NCBI RefSeq assembly: GCF_004135975.1
Contig: NZ_CP026538.1
Span: 3,224,001-3,288,000 of the forward strand
From: Solidesulfovibrio carbinolicus
GTDB taxonomy: Bacteria > Desulfobacterota > Desulfovibrionia > Desulfovibrionales > Desulfovibrionaceae
DNA length: 64,000 bases
Reading direction: 5' to 3'
Shown: positions 21,563-29,431 of the stretch, one piece after another
Layout: the number at the start of each line of letters is the position of its first letter
How positions within the stretch are numbered: position 1 is the stretch's first letter
Program-made: the position numbers and the translations under genes
Notes under the pieces: model-generated
Database searches by the model: none
Told to the model about the DNA's origin: nothing
The model's input: only the letters and a program-made list of their open reading frames with translations

Positions 21563-23068
21563 TCAGGGAACGTCGATGCCGAGCTTGCGGTATTCGTTTA
21601 ATTTGTTGCGCAGCGTGCGTACGGAGATGCCCAGCAACTGGGCGGCCTGGGTGCGGTTGCCCTCGGTGCGATCCAGGCTTTTGATGATCATGTGGCGCTC
21701 CATGATGTCCAGGGGCACCACCTCGCCGGGCGCGCCGCCGGGCGCTTCGCCGAGGTTGGCCACGGCCGCGCCGGCCTCGAAGGGGTCGGCCGGGGCGTCG
21801 TCGCCCAGGCCCTCGGCGTCCTCGGCCATGGCCAGGTCGTCGTCCGCGCCCTCCTCGGCCTCGCCGGGCCAGACGTCGGGATCGAGCAGGAAATGCGATT
21901 TGCGGATGGGGCCGTCGCCGGCCAGGAGCACGGCGCGTTCCATGAGGTTTTGCAGCTCGCGCACATTGCCGGGCCAGTCGTAGGCGACCAGCCACTCCTT
22001 GGCGTCGGCGGAAAAGGCCAGGGGCGGCAGGCCGTAGGCCTTGCGGAACTTCTCCACGAAAAACTGGGCCAGACGCGGGATGTCGTCGCCGCGCTCGCGC
22101 AGGGGCGGGAGCTTGAGCGGTATGACGTTTAGGCGGTAATACAAGTCCTGGCGGAACTTGCCCTCGGCCACGGCTTCTTCCATGCGCCGGTTGGTGGTGG
22201 CCAGCACGCGCACATCGACATGGACGGTCTCGGAGCCGCCCACCCGGTCGAACTCGCTTTCCTGGAGCACGCGCAGGAGCTTGGCCTGCAGCCCGATGTC
22301 CATCTCGGAAATTTCGTCGAGGAGGATGGTGCCGCCGCTGGCCATCTCGAATTTGCCGAGCTTGCGGGCGATGGCTCCGGTAAAGGAGCCTTTTTCGTGG
22401 CCAAACAGCTCGGATTCCAGCAGATGTTCGGGCAAGGCGGCGCAGTTGATGGCCACGAAGGGGCCGTCGGCCCGGTCCGAGGAGGCGTGGAGGTAGCGGG
22501 CGAACATTTCCTTGCCGGTGCCGGATTCGCCGGAGATGAGCACCGTGGCCTTGGAGCGGGCCACCTGCCGGGCCAGCGCCAGGACGCGGCGGATGGCCGG
22601 ATGTTGGCCGACCACGGCAAAGCCCTTGCCCGAGGCTTCGGGCTGGGCGGCCGGCCGGGGCGCGCCGGCGGCGACGGGGCTTGCGGCCAGGGCAGCGGCG
22701 ACGGGCCGGGCCGGGGACTCGCCCGGCAGCATGGCCTGGATCTTTTCCCAGGACAGCGGTTCGAGCCAATAGTCCTTGGCCCCCAGCTCCAGGCAGCGGG
22801 CGGCTTCGGCGGCCGTGCCCCGGTCGGTGAAGACCACCACCGGCGGAAACGCTTCGTGGTTCTTGGCTTCGGCCAGCAGGCTTTCGGCGGTGTAGACGCC
22901 CATCTTGGCCTGGGAGAAAATGAGCGTCGGCGGCGCTTTGCGGATGGCGGCCAGGGCCGAGGCCAGGGAGTCGGCGATGCCGGCGGCGATCCCGGCTTCT
23001 TTGAAGTCCGGGAAAAATTGGGTCACCGCCTGGGCCGGGGCGACAAAAAGTATTGTCTTTTCCGCCAT
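21563..23068 (-). CDS. sigma-54 activator with degenerate receiver domain (FlrC/FlbD-like)
   Basis: 501 residues from the ATG at 23068. Residues 1-115 fold like a response-regulator receiver, but the acidic pair after the first strand (ILFVAPA), the phosphoacceptor Asp (FSQAKMG at 51-57) and the conserved Lys (DYWLEP) are all replaced. The AAA+ domain (about 150-380) is intact: Walker A GESGTGKE at 180-187, sigma-54 loop GSFTGA at 227-232, Walker [10 protein letters not shown] Fis-type helix-turn-helix ends the protein ([20 protein letters not shown]). It activates sigma-54 promoters, but probably without phosphorylation control. Its HTH resembles flagellar regulators; the target is not proven here. 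Confidence 0.88.
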   Translation of the reverse strand: MAEKTILFVAPAQAVTQFFPDFKEAGIAAGIADSLASALAAIRKAPPTLIFSQAKMGVYTAESLLAEAKNHEAFPPVVVFTDRGTAAEAARCLELGAKDYWLEPLSWEKIQAMLPGESPARPVAAALAASPVAAGAPRPAAQPEASGKGFAVVGQHPAIRRVLALARQVARSKATVLISGESGTGKEMFARYLHASSDRADGPFVAINCAALPEHLLESELFGHEKGSFTGAIARKLGKFEMASGGTILLDEISEMDIGLQAKLLRVLQESEFDRVGGSETVHVDVRVLATTNRRMEEAVAEGKFRQDLYYRLNVIPLKLPPLRERGDDIPRLAQFFVEKFRKAYGLPPLAFSADAKEWLVAYDWPGNVRELQNLMERAVLLAGDGPIRKSHFLLDPDVWPGEAEEGADDDLAMAEDAEGLGDDAPADPFEAGAAVANLGEAPGGAPGEVVPLDIMERHMIIKSLDRTEGNRTQAAQLLGISVRTLRNKLNEYRKLGIDVP

Positions 23069-23161
23069 CGGCGCAGTTCTAGCCCGAAGCCCAGCGGGTT
23101 TCAACCGGTTGGCGACACAATCCGGCGGTTGTTTGCAAATTCCTTGCCCGGCAGCGCGCAA

Positions 23162-24328
23162 TCAGGCCAAACCGCACTGCCGCAACAGCCCGGCCAGCAC
23201 CTTGTCGCTGTCGAAATATTCCTCGGCAATGGCCCGGGCCGCCCGGCCGGCTCGCAGCGGATCGGCTTCCACTTGGGCGATGGCCGCCACGGCCGCGTCT
23301 GGTCCCTGGAAGGGGAAAAGGCCTTCCCCGGTCGGCAGATAGGCCCCAAAGCCGGTGTCTTCCACCACGGCCGGCCGGCCGGCGGCCAGGAAAGCGGCGG
23401 TGCGGTCGGAAAACCAGCCGCTTTTGAGCACCACGTTCTGGTCCTTGGCGATGGTGAATTCGCCCCGGCTGGCCCGGATGTAGTCGCGGTAGCGGTCGGG
23501 ATCGCGGGAAATCTCCAGGGCGTCGCGCACGTCCCAGCCGGCGGCGCGGTAGCGGTCGGCGTTTTCCTTCATGCCGCTCATGGCCATGCCGAGATCCACG
23601 CCGGGCAGCCGGCCGGGCAGATCGAGGATGGCCTCGTACTTGACGTTTTTGCGCCAGGACAGATGGCGGCCGGCCACTTCCACGTCGCGGTCCTTGGCCT
23701 CCCAGGTGCCGATGGTGGTGTAGCCCGCGCCGGGTCCCTCCCCCGTCGGCCAGCAGTCGAGGATGACCGGCGGCAAAAGCGGCTTCCAGTCGATGTCGGA
23801 CAGGGGCACGCCGGTGGTCCCGGCCGGCAGGTTGTAGCCGTAAGTGAAGCAGGTCTGGTGGGCGGCGAAATAGTCGTGGCTCCAGGCCTCGGAGGCGACC
23901 TTGACCTGGGTGAAGACCGGATCGGTGTCGATGACGGCCCGCGCCGGAATGCGCGTATATTCCTCGCGCAGGGGAATCACGCCGGAGATGTTGAGGAAGA
24001 AGTCGGCCTCGGCCAGCTTGCGGTCCAGACTGGCCTGGTCCAGGCCGTAGAGGCGGCCTTCGATGTCGCTGCGGTAGGCCCAGCGCCCGGCCAGACCGTG
24101 GGCGGCGAAGAGCTTGTCCACGATGGCCCGGCCCCGGGTGGAATCCGTGCCGGCGTAGCCCAGGACCGGATCGAAGGGGTAGGCCCAGTCGGCGGTTTCC
24201 TCGAGAAACAGCACGTCATGGCCCAGCCGGGCCAGTCCGGCGGCGAAATGGAGCATCATCCAGACCTGGCCGCCCAGGGGAAACCCCACGGCGTAGCCGG
24301 CCACCACAATGCGAAGCGGTTTCGTCAT
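23162..24328 (-). CDS. glycosyltransferase-like protein
   Basis: 388 residues from an ATG at 24328 behind GGGGAG. N-terminus: IVVAGYAVGFPLGGQVWMML, a GT-B-type opening strand and Gly loop. It contains FFLNISGVIPLREEYTRIPA and DTDPVFTQVK in the middle. The C-terminal part has GEFTIAKDQNVVLKSGWFSD and RTAAFLAAGRPAVVEDTGFG, a nucleotide-sugar-site-like segment as in family 1/4 enzymes, ending in a helix. It has no close named relative I recognise. It probably transfers sugar to a surface polymer; the deacetylase upstream on the same strand suggests a shared polysaccharide. Confidence 0.68.
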   Translation of the reverse strand: MTKPLRIVVAGYAVGFPLGGQVWMMLHFAAGLARLGHDVLFLEETADWAYPFDPVLGYAGTDSTRGRAIVDKLFAAHGLAGRWAYRSDIEGRLYGLDQASLDRKLAEADFFLNISGVIPLREEYTRIPARAVIDTDPVFTQVKVASEAWSHDYFAAHQTCFTYGYNLPAGTTGVPLSDIDWKPLLPPVILDCWPTGEGPGAGYTTIGTWEAKDRDVEVAGRHLSWRKNVKYEAILDLPGRLPGVDLGMAMSGMKENADRYRAAGWDVRDALEISRDPDRYRDYIRASRGEFTIAKDQNVVLKSGWFSDRTAAFLAAGRPAVVEDTGFGAYLPTGEGLFPFQGPDAAVAAIAQVEADPLRAGRAARAIAEEYFDSDKVLAGLLRQCGLA

Positions 24329-24440
24329 GTTCTCCCCATATCCGTCGCCCGGGACGCCAGGGCCGCCGAGGCCGGGCCAAGCCGTGCAGGCAGCGGCCAG
24401 GCAACGGACGCGCCAGGACAATGCCGAAGATTATTCGCTA

Positions 24441-24469
24441 GTTCTAAAGGATGCCAGCAGGTTTTTCAA
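24441..24469 (-). promoter_or_regulatory. candidate promoter of the 23162-24328 glycosyltransferase
   Basis: On the minus strand, TTGAAA (24464-24469), 17-base spacer, TAGAAC (24441-24446), about 110 bases upstream of the start codon, in one of the few AT-rich patches of this region. Confidence 0.35.
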
Positions 24470-24555
24470 GGGGGGCAAGACGCTTGGCCGAACCGTCAAC
24501 AAGCCCGGGGTGTTGCCCAGGCTGCCGGGACCGTAGGCGGACGAAGGCCGGGCCG

Positions 24556-25569
24556 TCAGACGCCGGGCTTGCCCTTGCCCTCGACCCACAGCTTGACGCC
24601 CTTGTCGAGGGTGACCACGGGGATGGCCTTTTTCTTGAGGAAATCGGCCAGTTGGCCGAGCTTGGCCGCGTCCCAGGGCTCCCAGCCAAGATCGGAGCCG
24701 ATGCCGTGCAGGCAAAAGATCACCCAGCCGTCCTCGCGCATGGCGTGTTCCTTGATGAGCCCGATGATGGCCTCGGCCGGATCGTTGCTATGCACCACGA
24801 AGCGTTTGAGCCAGTAACGGTCGGTGGATCCCTTGCGGTTGAACGTGTCGCCGCCGTTGGCCACCTGGGCGTAGAAGCGCTTGGACAGCTCGCTCATCTC
24901 CGGCGTCCAGTAGTTGTGGGGCGTGACGTAGGTGCTGACCTTGAAACCGCGTTCTTCCAGTTCCTCCTTGGAGGCCTGCATCTCGCGCTCGTAAGAGATG
25001 GCCACGATCTGCTGCTTCTCGGCGCTGGCGGCTTCGAAGGGATGGACGATGACCTCGCCGATGAGTTCGTCGAAGTAGTAGCTGCCGGGCTCGTTTTTCA
25101 CCATCTTGCCGCTGGCCCGCTCGCGCAGGACCTTGCCGTTTTCCATGAGGCCGGCAAGTTCCTCGTACTTGTACTTGGCCTCGTACAGCGGCCGGTGGCC
25201 GGCCACGGGCTTGAGCAGCAGGCACTTTTCCTCGGCGATGAACTTGGGGATGTCGATGGGCCGCTTGTGGGTGAGGCTGTGGGAGGCGATCTCCCAGCCG
25301 GCGGTCTGCAACTCCTTGAGCTGCTTTTCGTCCATGAAGTCGGGGTCGCCGGAGTCCACCCGGTCGGCGATGACGGCGGTGGTGGCCACCAGCCCGTACT
25401 TGGCCAGCACAGGATAGGCGTACTGATAGACGCTGGACAGGCCGTCGTCGAAGACCAGGGTCACCATGCCGGCCCGACACGGTCCGGCCGAAGCGGCAAA
25501 CATGAGGGTCAAGGCGGCCAAAAGGGCCAAGGCACGGGAAAAGACACGCAAGCCGTAAGCCTTTTTCAT
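24556..25569 (-). CDS. secreted polysaccharide deacetylase
   Basis: 337 residues from the ATG at 25569. Residues 1-33 form a signal peptide (Lys start, hydrophobic LALLAALTLMFAASA, cleavage near CRA-G). The NodB fold follows: first motif VTLVFDDGLSS, where the second Asp binds metal, second motif ASHSLTHKRP with the His pair (H-S-L-T-H), and a late CLHGIG histidine. It removes N- or O-acetyl groups from a polysaccharide in the periplasm or outside. An insert between motifs (about 110-190) is unusual. A terminator hairpin lies within its own leader (25671-25691). Confidence 0.85.
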   Translation of the reverse strand: MKKAYGLRVFSRALALLAALTLMFAASAGPCRAGMVTLVFDDGLSSVYQYAYPVLAKYGLVATTAVIADRVDSGDPDFMDEKQLKELQTAGWEIASHSLTHKRPIDIPKFIAEEKCLLLKPVAGHRPLYEAKYKYEELAGLMENGKVLRERASGKMVKNEPGSYYFDELIGEVIVHPFEAASAEKQQIVAISYEREMQASKEELEERGFKVSTYVTPHNYWTPEMSELSKRFYAQVANGGDTFNRKGSTDRYWLKRFVVHSNDPAEAIIGLIKEHAMREDGWVIFCLHGIGSDLGWEPWDAAKLGQLADFLKKKAIPVVTLDKGVKLWVEGKGKPGV

Positions 25570-25664
25570 GAGTCGTCCGCAGGCATAAAAGCCGCTTGAG
25601 GTTGGGTCTGCAATTCCTACAAGACCAGGGCAAAAAGTCAACGGGCGCAGCCCGGAAACGCGGC

Positions 25665-25691
25665 AAAAAACGGGGCCGCCGAAGCGGCCCC
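25665..25691 (-). terminator. leader terminator (attenuator or small-RNA end) upstream of deacetylase
   Basis: 8-bp perfect stem GGGGCCGC/GCGGCCCC (25672-25679 and 25684-25691) with a TTCG tetraloop as read on the minus strand, followed by TTTTTT (25665-25670). No minus-strand gene precedes it, so it ends either a short RNA or a leader. An upstream GGGGCGGCC (about 25740-25750) could pair with one arm as an antiterminator. Confidence 0.6.
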
Positions 25692-25826
25692 CAAGCGGTG
25701 CGAAACAACAACACGACGGTAAGGAGGGATACGTACGTCCGGCCGCCCCGAAGCGTGGCGACGCGACAGCCTTCCCTCATGAAATAAGCATCGCCGGCCG
25801 ACCGGCAAGCCCCCCCGACCGCCACG

Positions 25827-25854
25827 TTGACGGCCCGGGAAAAAGTGGTATGTG
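25827..25854 (+). promoter_or_regulatory. candidate promoter for the secreted protein at 25905
   Basis: TTGACG (25827-25832), 16-base spacer, TATGTG (25849-25854) with a preceding TGG. It lies about 50 bases before the ATG at 25905. Confidence 0.45.
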
Positions 25855-25904
25855 GCCCTTGCCGACCGGAGAAGTCTTGCCGGACGGCCATTCACGGAGA
25901 AGCC

Positions 25905-26360
25905 ATGCACCAACGCCATGCCGCCTTAAGCGCCCTGTGCCTGCTTTTGGTCCTGACCGCCGCCACCGAGGCCATGGGAGCCGCCAAACACTTCCGGGCC
26001 ACGGCCGAGCATTTCAACGAATACGCCACCAAGGCCGCCGACCTCTATTTCAAGACCGAAAGCGCCCCCGAAAAAAACATCCTGTCGCATCTCACCGCCA
26101 TGTGCGCCATCTACGCCGAAAAAGCCAACGGTCTGGCCCGCATGGCCGACGTGGCCGAACACATGACAGCCAAGCGCGACGCGGTCTACGTGGCCGAGCG
26201 GCTGCGCGAAATGCGCGCCTCGGTGCTGGCCTCCCTGCCCCAGGACACCAAGCTTTTGGCCGAACTCGTGGAAAATCAGGAAAACCAGGGGCTGCGCCAG
26301 CTTGGCGCGCTGGTGGTGACCGAACTGCGGGTCTTCGAGCGAAACACGCAAAATCTCTAG
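25905..26360 (+). CDS. secreted helical protein of unknown function
   Basis: 151 residues from the ATG at 25905, which follows GGAGAAG. Residues 1-25 form a signal peptide (ALSALCLLLVLTAATEAMGA). The rest is predicted mostly helical and charged, with patterns such as FRATAEHFNEYATKAADLYF and ELVENQENQGLRQLGALVV, reminiscent of four-helix periplasmic proteins, but no family is recognised. There is no Cys-based heme motif. It is convergent with the O-antigen ligase gene and its stop overlaps that gene's stop by 4 bases. Function is unknown. Confidence 0.7.
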   Translation: MHQRHAALSALCLLLVLTAATEAMGAAKHFRATAEHFNEYATKAADLYFKTESAPEKNILSHLTAMCAIYAEKANGLARMADVAEHMTAKRDAVYVAERLREMRASVLASLPQDTKLLAELVENQENQGLRQLGALVVTELRVFERNTQNL

Positions 26361-28384
26361 GGTTCCTCTCCCCTTCCAGCTTCCCGGCCGCCGGTTTCAC
26401 CCGGGGCCGGGCTCCCTTCCCGCGCCTCTTGTCCGGCCCGGACCGCCACCGCCACCCCCAGCAGCCTGGGGTCGGGCGCGCCGCTTTGGGCCATGGGCAC
26501 GAAAACCGTTTCAGGCATGACGAAAATCGTCCTGGCCCGGCCGTCGCCGGCGTCGGGCAGCCGGTAGCGCCGCGTGGCCGGCTCGCCGCCCAGGCGCAGC
26601 TTGTCCAGGGGGCCGGCGTCGGACACCAGCAGCACGTCCTGGGGCACGGGCGAAAAAAGCGTCAACTCCACCTCGCCCGGCGCGACCAACACGGCGGCAT
26701 TGCCCGCGCTCCAGCGCATCTCCCGCCCGTCCATCATTTCCGGCGGATAAAACCCCTCATAGGCCACCTCCCCAGCCCGCCACTGGGCCAGTGACAGGCG
26801 CTCCCGGGTTCGGGACAGCCCGAAATCGGCGGCATAGGCAACCAGCCCGGCCAGGGCCAACGCCCAGGCAACTCCTCCGGCCAATCGCGCCAGGCGACCG
26901 GGACGCGCCCGCCCTTCCAGGGCCATGGCCCGGGCCAGGGCCGGGGCCAGCAGGAACAGCACCGCCGGCACGTAGAACATCTCCTGAAAAAACGCATAGA
27001 CATGGAAGGCGGCCAGGGACAGCAGCAAGGCCAGGTCCAGGCTCGACGCCGTGTCCCGAACGCTTCGCCATAAAAGCACCCCGGCCCGGCCGGCCATGGC
27101 CAGCCACAAGGCCAGGCCGGCCAGCCCCAGGCCCGAGACGAGCTGGATGTACATGTTGTGCGAGGTCTCGAAGACCTCGGCGTTCTTGTCGCCGTAGCGG
27201 CCAAGCCAGGCGGCCGGCGTGGCCAGGAGCACCGGATAATGCCGGGCGTAGCTCTCGTAGCCCAGGCCAAAGGCCGGGCTTTCGGCGGCAATGAGCAGGC
27301 CCGAGCGAAAAAGCGTCGGCCGGGGCGAGTCCGTGAAATTGCCCACCCGCTCCTTGAGCAAGGCGTTTATCGGCCGGCTGACTGCGGCCAACTCCTTGCC
27401 CGAGGCCCAAAACGACACGCCGACCACCAGCGCCCCGCCAACGGCCAGGGCCGGCAGATGGCCCCAGGGCCGGCGCAGGCGCAGCATGGGTCCGCCCTGG
27501 AAATACAGCCATACGGCGGCGGCGAAGGTCAGGCCGCCGGCGATCCAGCCGGCCCGGGCCAGGGTCAGGACCAGGGAGCCGGCCACAAGGGCCAAGCAGG
27601 CCGCGCCGAAACACCGGGCCAGTTTGGAGGGGCGCGCCAGGGCGATCAAGGCGTAGGGCGCGGCCACGGCCAGATACTCGGCGTACCAGCCCGGATTGGC
27701 GAAGACCGAGGTGAAGCGGTAATGGAGCAGATAGTGGTCGCCCCGGAAATGCAGGGCCAGACCGTAAACGATGGAGACGACAAGGCCGGCGAGAATGCCC
27801 GAGGCCAGGGTCTCGAAACGCCCGGGCCAGGGGTTTCGGGCCAGCTCGCGGACAAACACGGCAAATACGGCCAGCCGAGCCGCCGCGCCCAGGCCGTAAG
27901 CCGGGGCGTCGGCCGGGGAAAAAGCCATGGCGGCAAAAAAGGCGGTGGGCCCGAAAAAGGCCAGTTGGGCGGCCAGACGGTCCCAGGGCAAAAGCAGCGT
28001 GGAGCCCAGGGCCAAAACGGCCAGTGCGCCGAGACACGCGCCGCACGGCCCGGCCCCGGTTTCGGGCTCGGTCTGGCCGAGATTGCGCCAGCCCAGGGCC
28101 AGGGCGGCCATGTCCAGGATCAAGCCGAAGGCGGCCGAGGGATAGACGTAGGCCTGCCAGCCGAAAAGAAACAGTGTCGAGCCCAGCAGAAAAAGGCCCA
28201 GGGACAGCCCCCGGCGCGACACGGCCAGGGACAGACCCCAGACCGCGACCAGGGCCACGAACACCTGGGCCGGCCGCCCAAGCCCGACCAGCACGGCCGC
28301 CGAGAGCAGGCCATGGCCGGCGGCCAGGGCCAGACCGCCGGCCCGCAGCGTGCCGGCAAGAAACTGTATCAGGGCCGTGCTCAT
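26357..28384 (-). CDS. O-antigen ligase/polymerase-like membrane protein
   Basis: 675 residues from an ATG at 28384 (a start at 28411 is open but has no ribosome site). Ten or more hydrophobic segments cover about residues 10-520, with many Leu/Ala/Gly runs. The Wzy_C/WaaL-type periplasmic loop includes PTLFRSGLLIAAESPAFGLG and ETSHNMYIQLVSGLGLAGLA, the conserved H-N-x-Y motif of O-antigen ligases. A soluble C-terminal part of about 140 residues follows the last membrane helix. It probably joins or polymerises glycan chains at the periplasmic face of the inner membrane. It could equally transfer glycan to protein. Confidence 0.78.
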   Translation of the reverse strand: MSTALIQFLAGTLRAGGLALAAGHGLLSAAVLVGLGRPAQVFVALVAVWGLSLAVSRRGLSLGLFLLGSTLFLFGWQAYVYPSAAFGLILDMAALALGWRNLGQTEPETGAGPCGACLGALAVLALGSTLLLPWDRLAAQLAFFGPTAFFAAMAFSPADAPAYGLGAAARLAVFAVFVRELARNPWPGRFETLASGILAGLVVSIVYGLALHFRGDHYLLHYRFTSVFANPGWYAEYLAVAAPYALIALARPSKLARCFGAACLALVAGSLVLTLARAGWIAGGLTFAAAVWLYFQGGPMLRLRRPWGHLPALAVGGALVVGVSFWASGKELAAVSRPINALLKERVGNFTDSPRPTLFRSGLLIAAESPAFGLGYESYARHYPVLLATPAAWLGRYGDKNAEVFETSHNMYIQLVSGLGLAGLALWLAMAGRAGVLLWRSVRDTASSLDLALLLSLAAFHVYAFFQEMFYVPAVLFLLAPALARAMALEGRARPGRLARLAGGVAWALALAGLVAYAADFGLSRTRERLSLAQWRAGEVAYEGFYPPEMMDGREMRWSAGNAAVLVAPGEVELTLFSPVPQDVLLVSDAGPLDKLRLGGEPATRRYRLPDAGDGRARTIFVMPETVFVPMAQSGAPDPRLLGVAVAVRAGQEAREGSPAPGETGGREAGRGEEP

Positions 28385-28425
28385 GACGAGGTCCGCTCCC
28401 GCGTCGTCCAAAAGCGCGCCGCAAC

Positions 28426-28454
28426 GAAGTGAAGGAGGTGCATCATGGCTTATT
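28426..28454 (+). pseudogene. orphan ribosome site and start codon cut by repeat
   Basis: GAAGGAGG followed 5 bases on by ATG GCT TAT TCT and then TAA, whose TAA lies inside the AT-rich palindrome (28455-28481). Strong start signals with a 4-codon frame suggest the start of a plus-strand gene cut away when the palindrome arrived. Confidence 0.35.
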
Positions 28455-28492
28455 CTTAAAAAATACGGTGTATTTTTTAAGCCGCGACCCTA
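28455..28492. repeat. AT-rich palindrome, copy A (MITE-like end)
   Basis: CTTAAAAAATAC-GGT-GTATTTTTTAAG (28455-28481) followed by CCGCGACCCTA (to 28492). Matches the right half of the 106-bp element at 32496-32601. The final CTA is the reverse complement of the TAG stop of the minus-strand gene at 28490. Confidence 0.75.
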
Positions 28493-29428
28493 GGGCCGCT
28501 CCTTGTCCGTGGGGCAAAAGGCGTTGGGTACGGCCACAACAATGTCGTCGGCGTCGCCGAACAGGCCGTTTTGGCCGGCCGAAACCACGGCATCGGGCAG
28601 GCAGGGGAAATCCGGACTCTCGCCCTCGTTTTCGTTGAGCAGGTAAGGCGAGCCCCAGGGATCGCGGGCCAGGCGCGCAAGGCTGCGGGGCGAAGCCTTG
28701 GCCGCCGCGCCCAGGCGCTCCCGGGCGGCCTCCCACTGGCGGCGGCAGACGTCGCCCTGGGGAACCAGCCGCAAATCGCGACCCTCGCAGCCGCAGCTCG
28801 TGCAGTTTTCGCCCGTTATCTCGAAAAGGGGCTGGCCCGTGGTCTTCTTGGCGGCCAGGGCCAGATCGGCCAGGGCGTCCAGGGCGTTCTGGGCCTCGGT
28901 GCGCTCGTGGAGCAGGGCCACCATGGCGGCGAAATCCCGGCGTTTTTTGGCCAACGTGTCGCCAAGGAGCAGCGAGGCCGAGAGCAGGCCCACGCAGACG
29001 ATGAGCGCCGTGCGCACCCGCCACAAAGCCCGGGCCTCGTAGCGGTCCACGGCCAGCCGCCAGTCGCCGGCCTTGCGCGCGGCCAGTTTTTTTTCCAGGG
29101 CGTCCAACCGCGCCTGGACCCGCCGGGCAAAGGCGGCCAGGGCCTCGGGGCCTGGCATCGGGCCAAGCCCGGCCCGGACTTCGGCCAGGGTCTCGCCGCC
29201 GGCCCCAAGCTGATCGGCCAGGGCGTCGAGGTCCTCGGCCAGAAGCGCGGCCACAAGCCCGGCGTCCCGGGCGTCGGCGGCGGCCAGCAAGGCCAAAAGG
29301 CCGTCCAGACGGCCAGTAGCCCGGCCGAGCAGTTCCTCGGCTCGGGTCCGGGCAGCCCTGACGGCGGAATCGGCCGCGCGCGGCGCTGGCCGGCGTTCGC
29401 CCGGCATAAAAAACGGCAGGAAATCCAA
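28490..29428 (-). CDS. membrane protein with GspG-like (pseudopilin) C-terminal domain
   Basis: 312 residues. Residues 1-135 are Ala/Arg/Leu-rich and predicted helical or coiled coil. One membrane helix (about 140-160, TALIVCVGLLSASLLLGDTL) is followed by an amphipathic helix, as in pseudopilins. The C-terminal part (about 205-312) has C-T-S-C-G-C, then DPWGSPYLLNENEGE and SAGQNGLFGDADDIVVAV, the pattern of the type II secretion major pseudopilin GspG. There is no N-terminal prepilin cleavage motif. It lies 3 bases after the acetolactate decarboxylase gene. Its stop codon lies in a repeat end. Function is unknown. Confidence 0.6.
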   Translation of the reverse strand: MDFLPFFMPGERRPAPRAADSAVRAARTRAEELLGRATGRLDGLLALLAAADARDAGLVAALLAEDLDALADQLGAGGETLAEVRAGLGPMPGPEALAAFARRVQARLDALEKKLAARKAGDWRLAVDRYEARALWRVRTALIVCVGLLSASLLLGDTLAKKRRDFAAMVALLHERTEAQNALDALADLALAAKKTTGQPLFEITGENCTSCGCEGRDLRLVPQGDVCRRQWEAARERLGAAAKASPRSLARLARDPWGSPYLLNENEGESPDFPCLPDAVVSAGQNGLFGDADDIVVAVPNAFCPTDKERP

Positions 29429-29431
29429 GGG

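Larger units (their letters stand above)
25570..25904. other. divergent intergenic region with leader terminator
   Basis: 335 bases between the deacetylase (minus) and a secreted protein (plus). It contains a plus-strand sigma-70-like promoter (25827-25854), a candidate minus-strand promoter TTGCCG-N16-TATTTC (25781-25808), and a hairpin with a T-run (25665-25691) about 100 bases before the deacetylase start. Confidence 0.6.

Noticed and set aside
25692-25760. Plus-strand AAGGAGGG as a gene start near 25720
   Set aside because: No ATG, GTG or TTG at usable spacing and no open frame of note.
25670-25780. Classic amino-acid leader peptide before the deacetylase
   Set aside because: The frame with Val/Leu codons (from the ATG at 25780) has no ribosome site and does not stop before the hairpin, unlike known leader peptides; only the terminator itself is kept.
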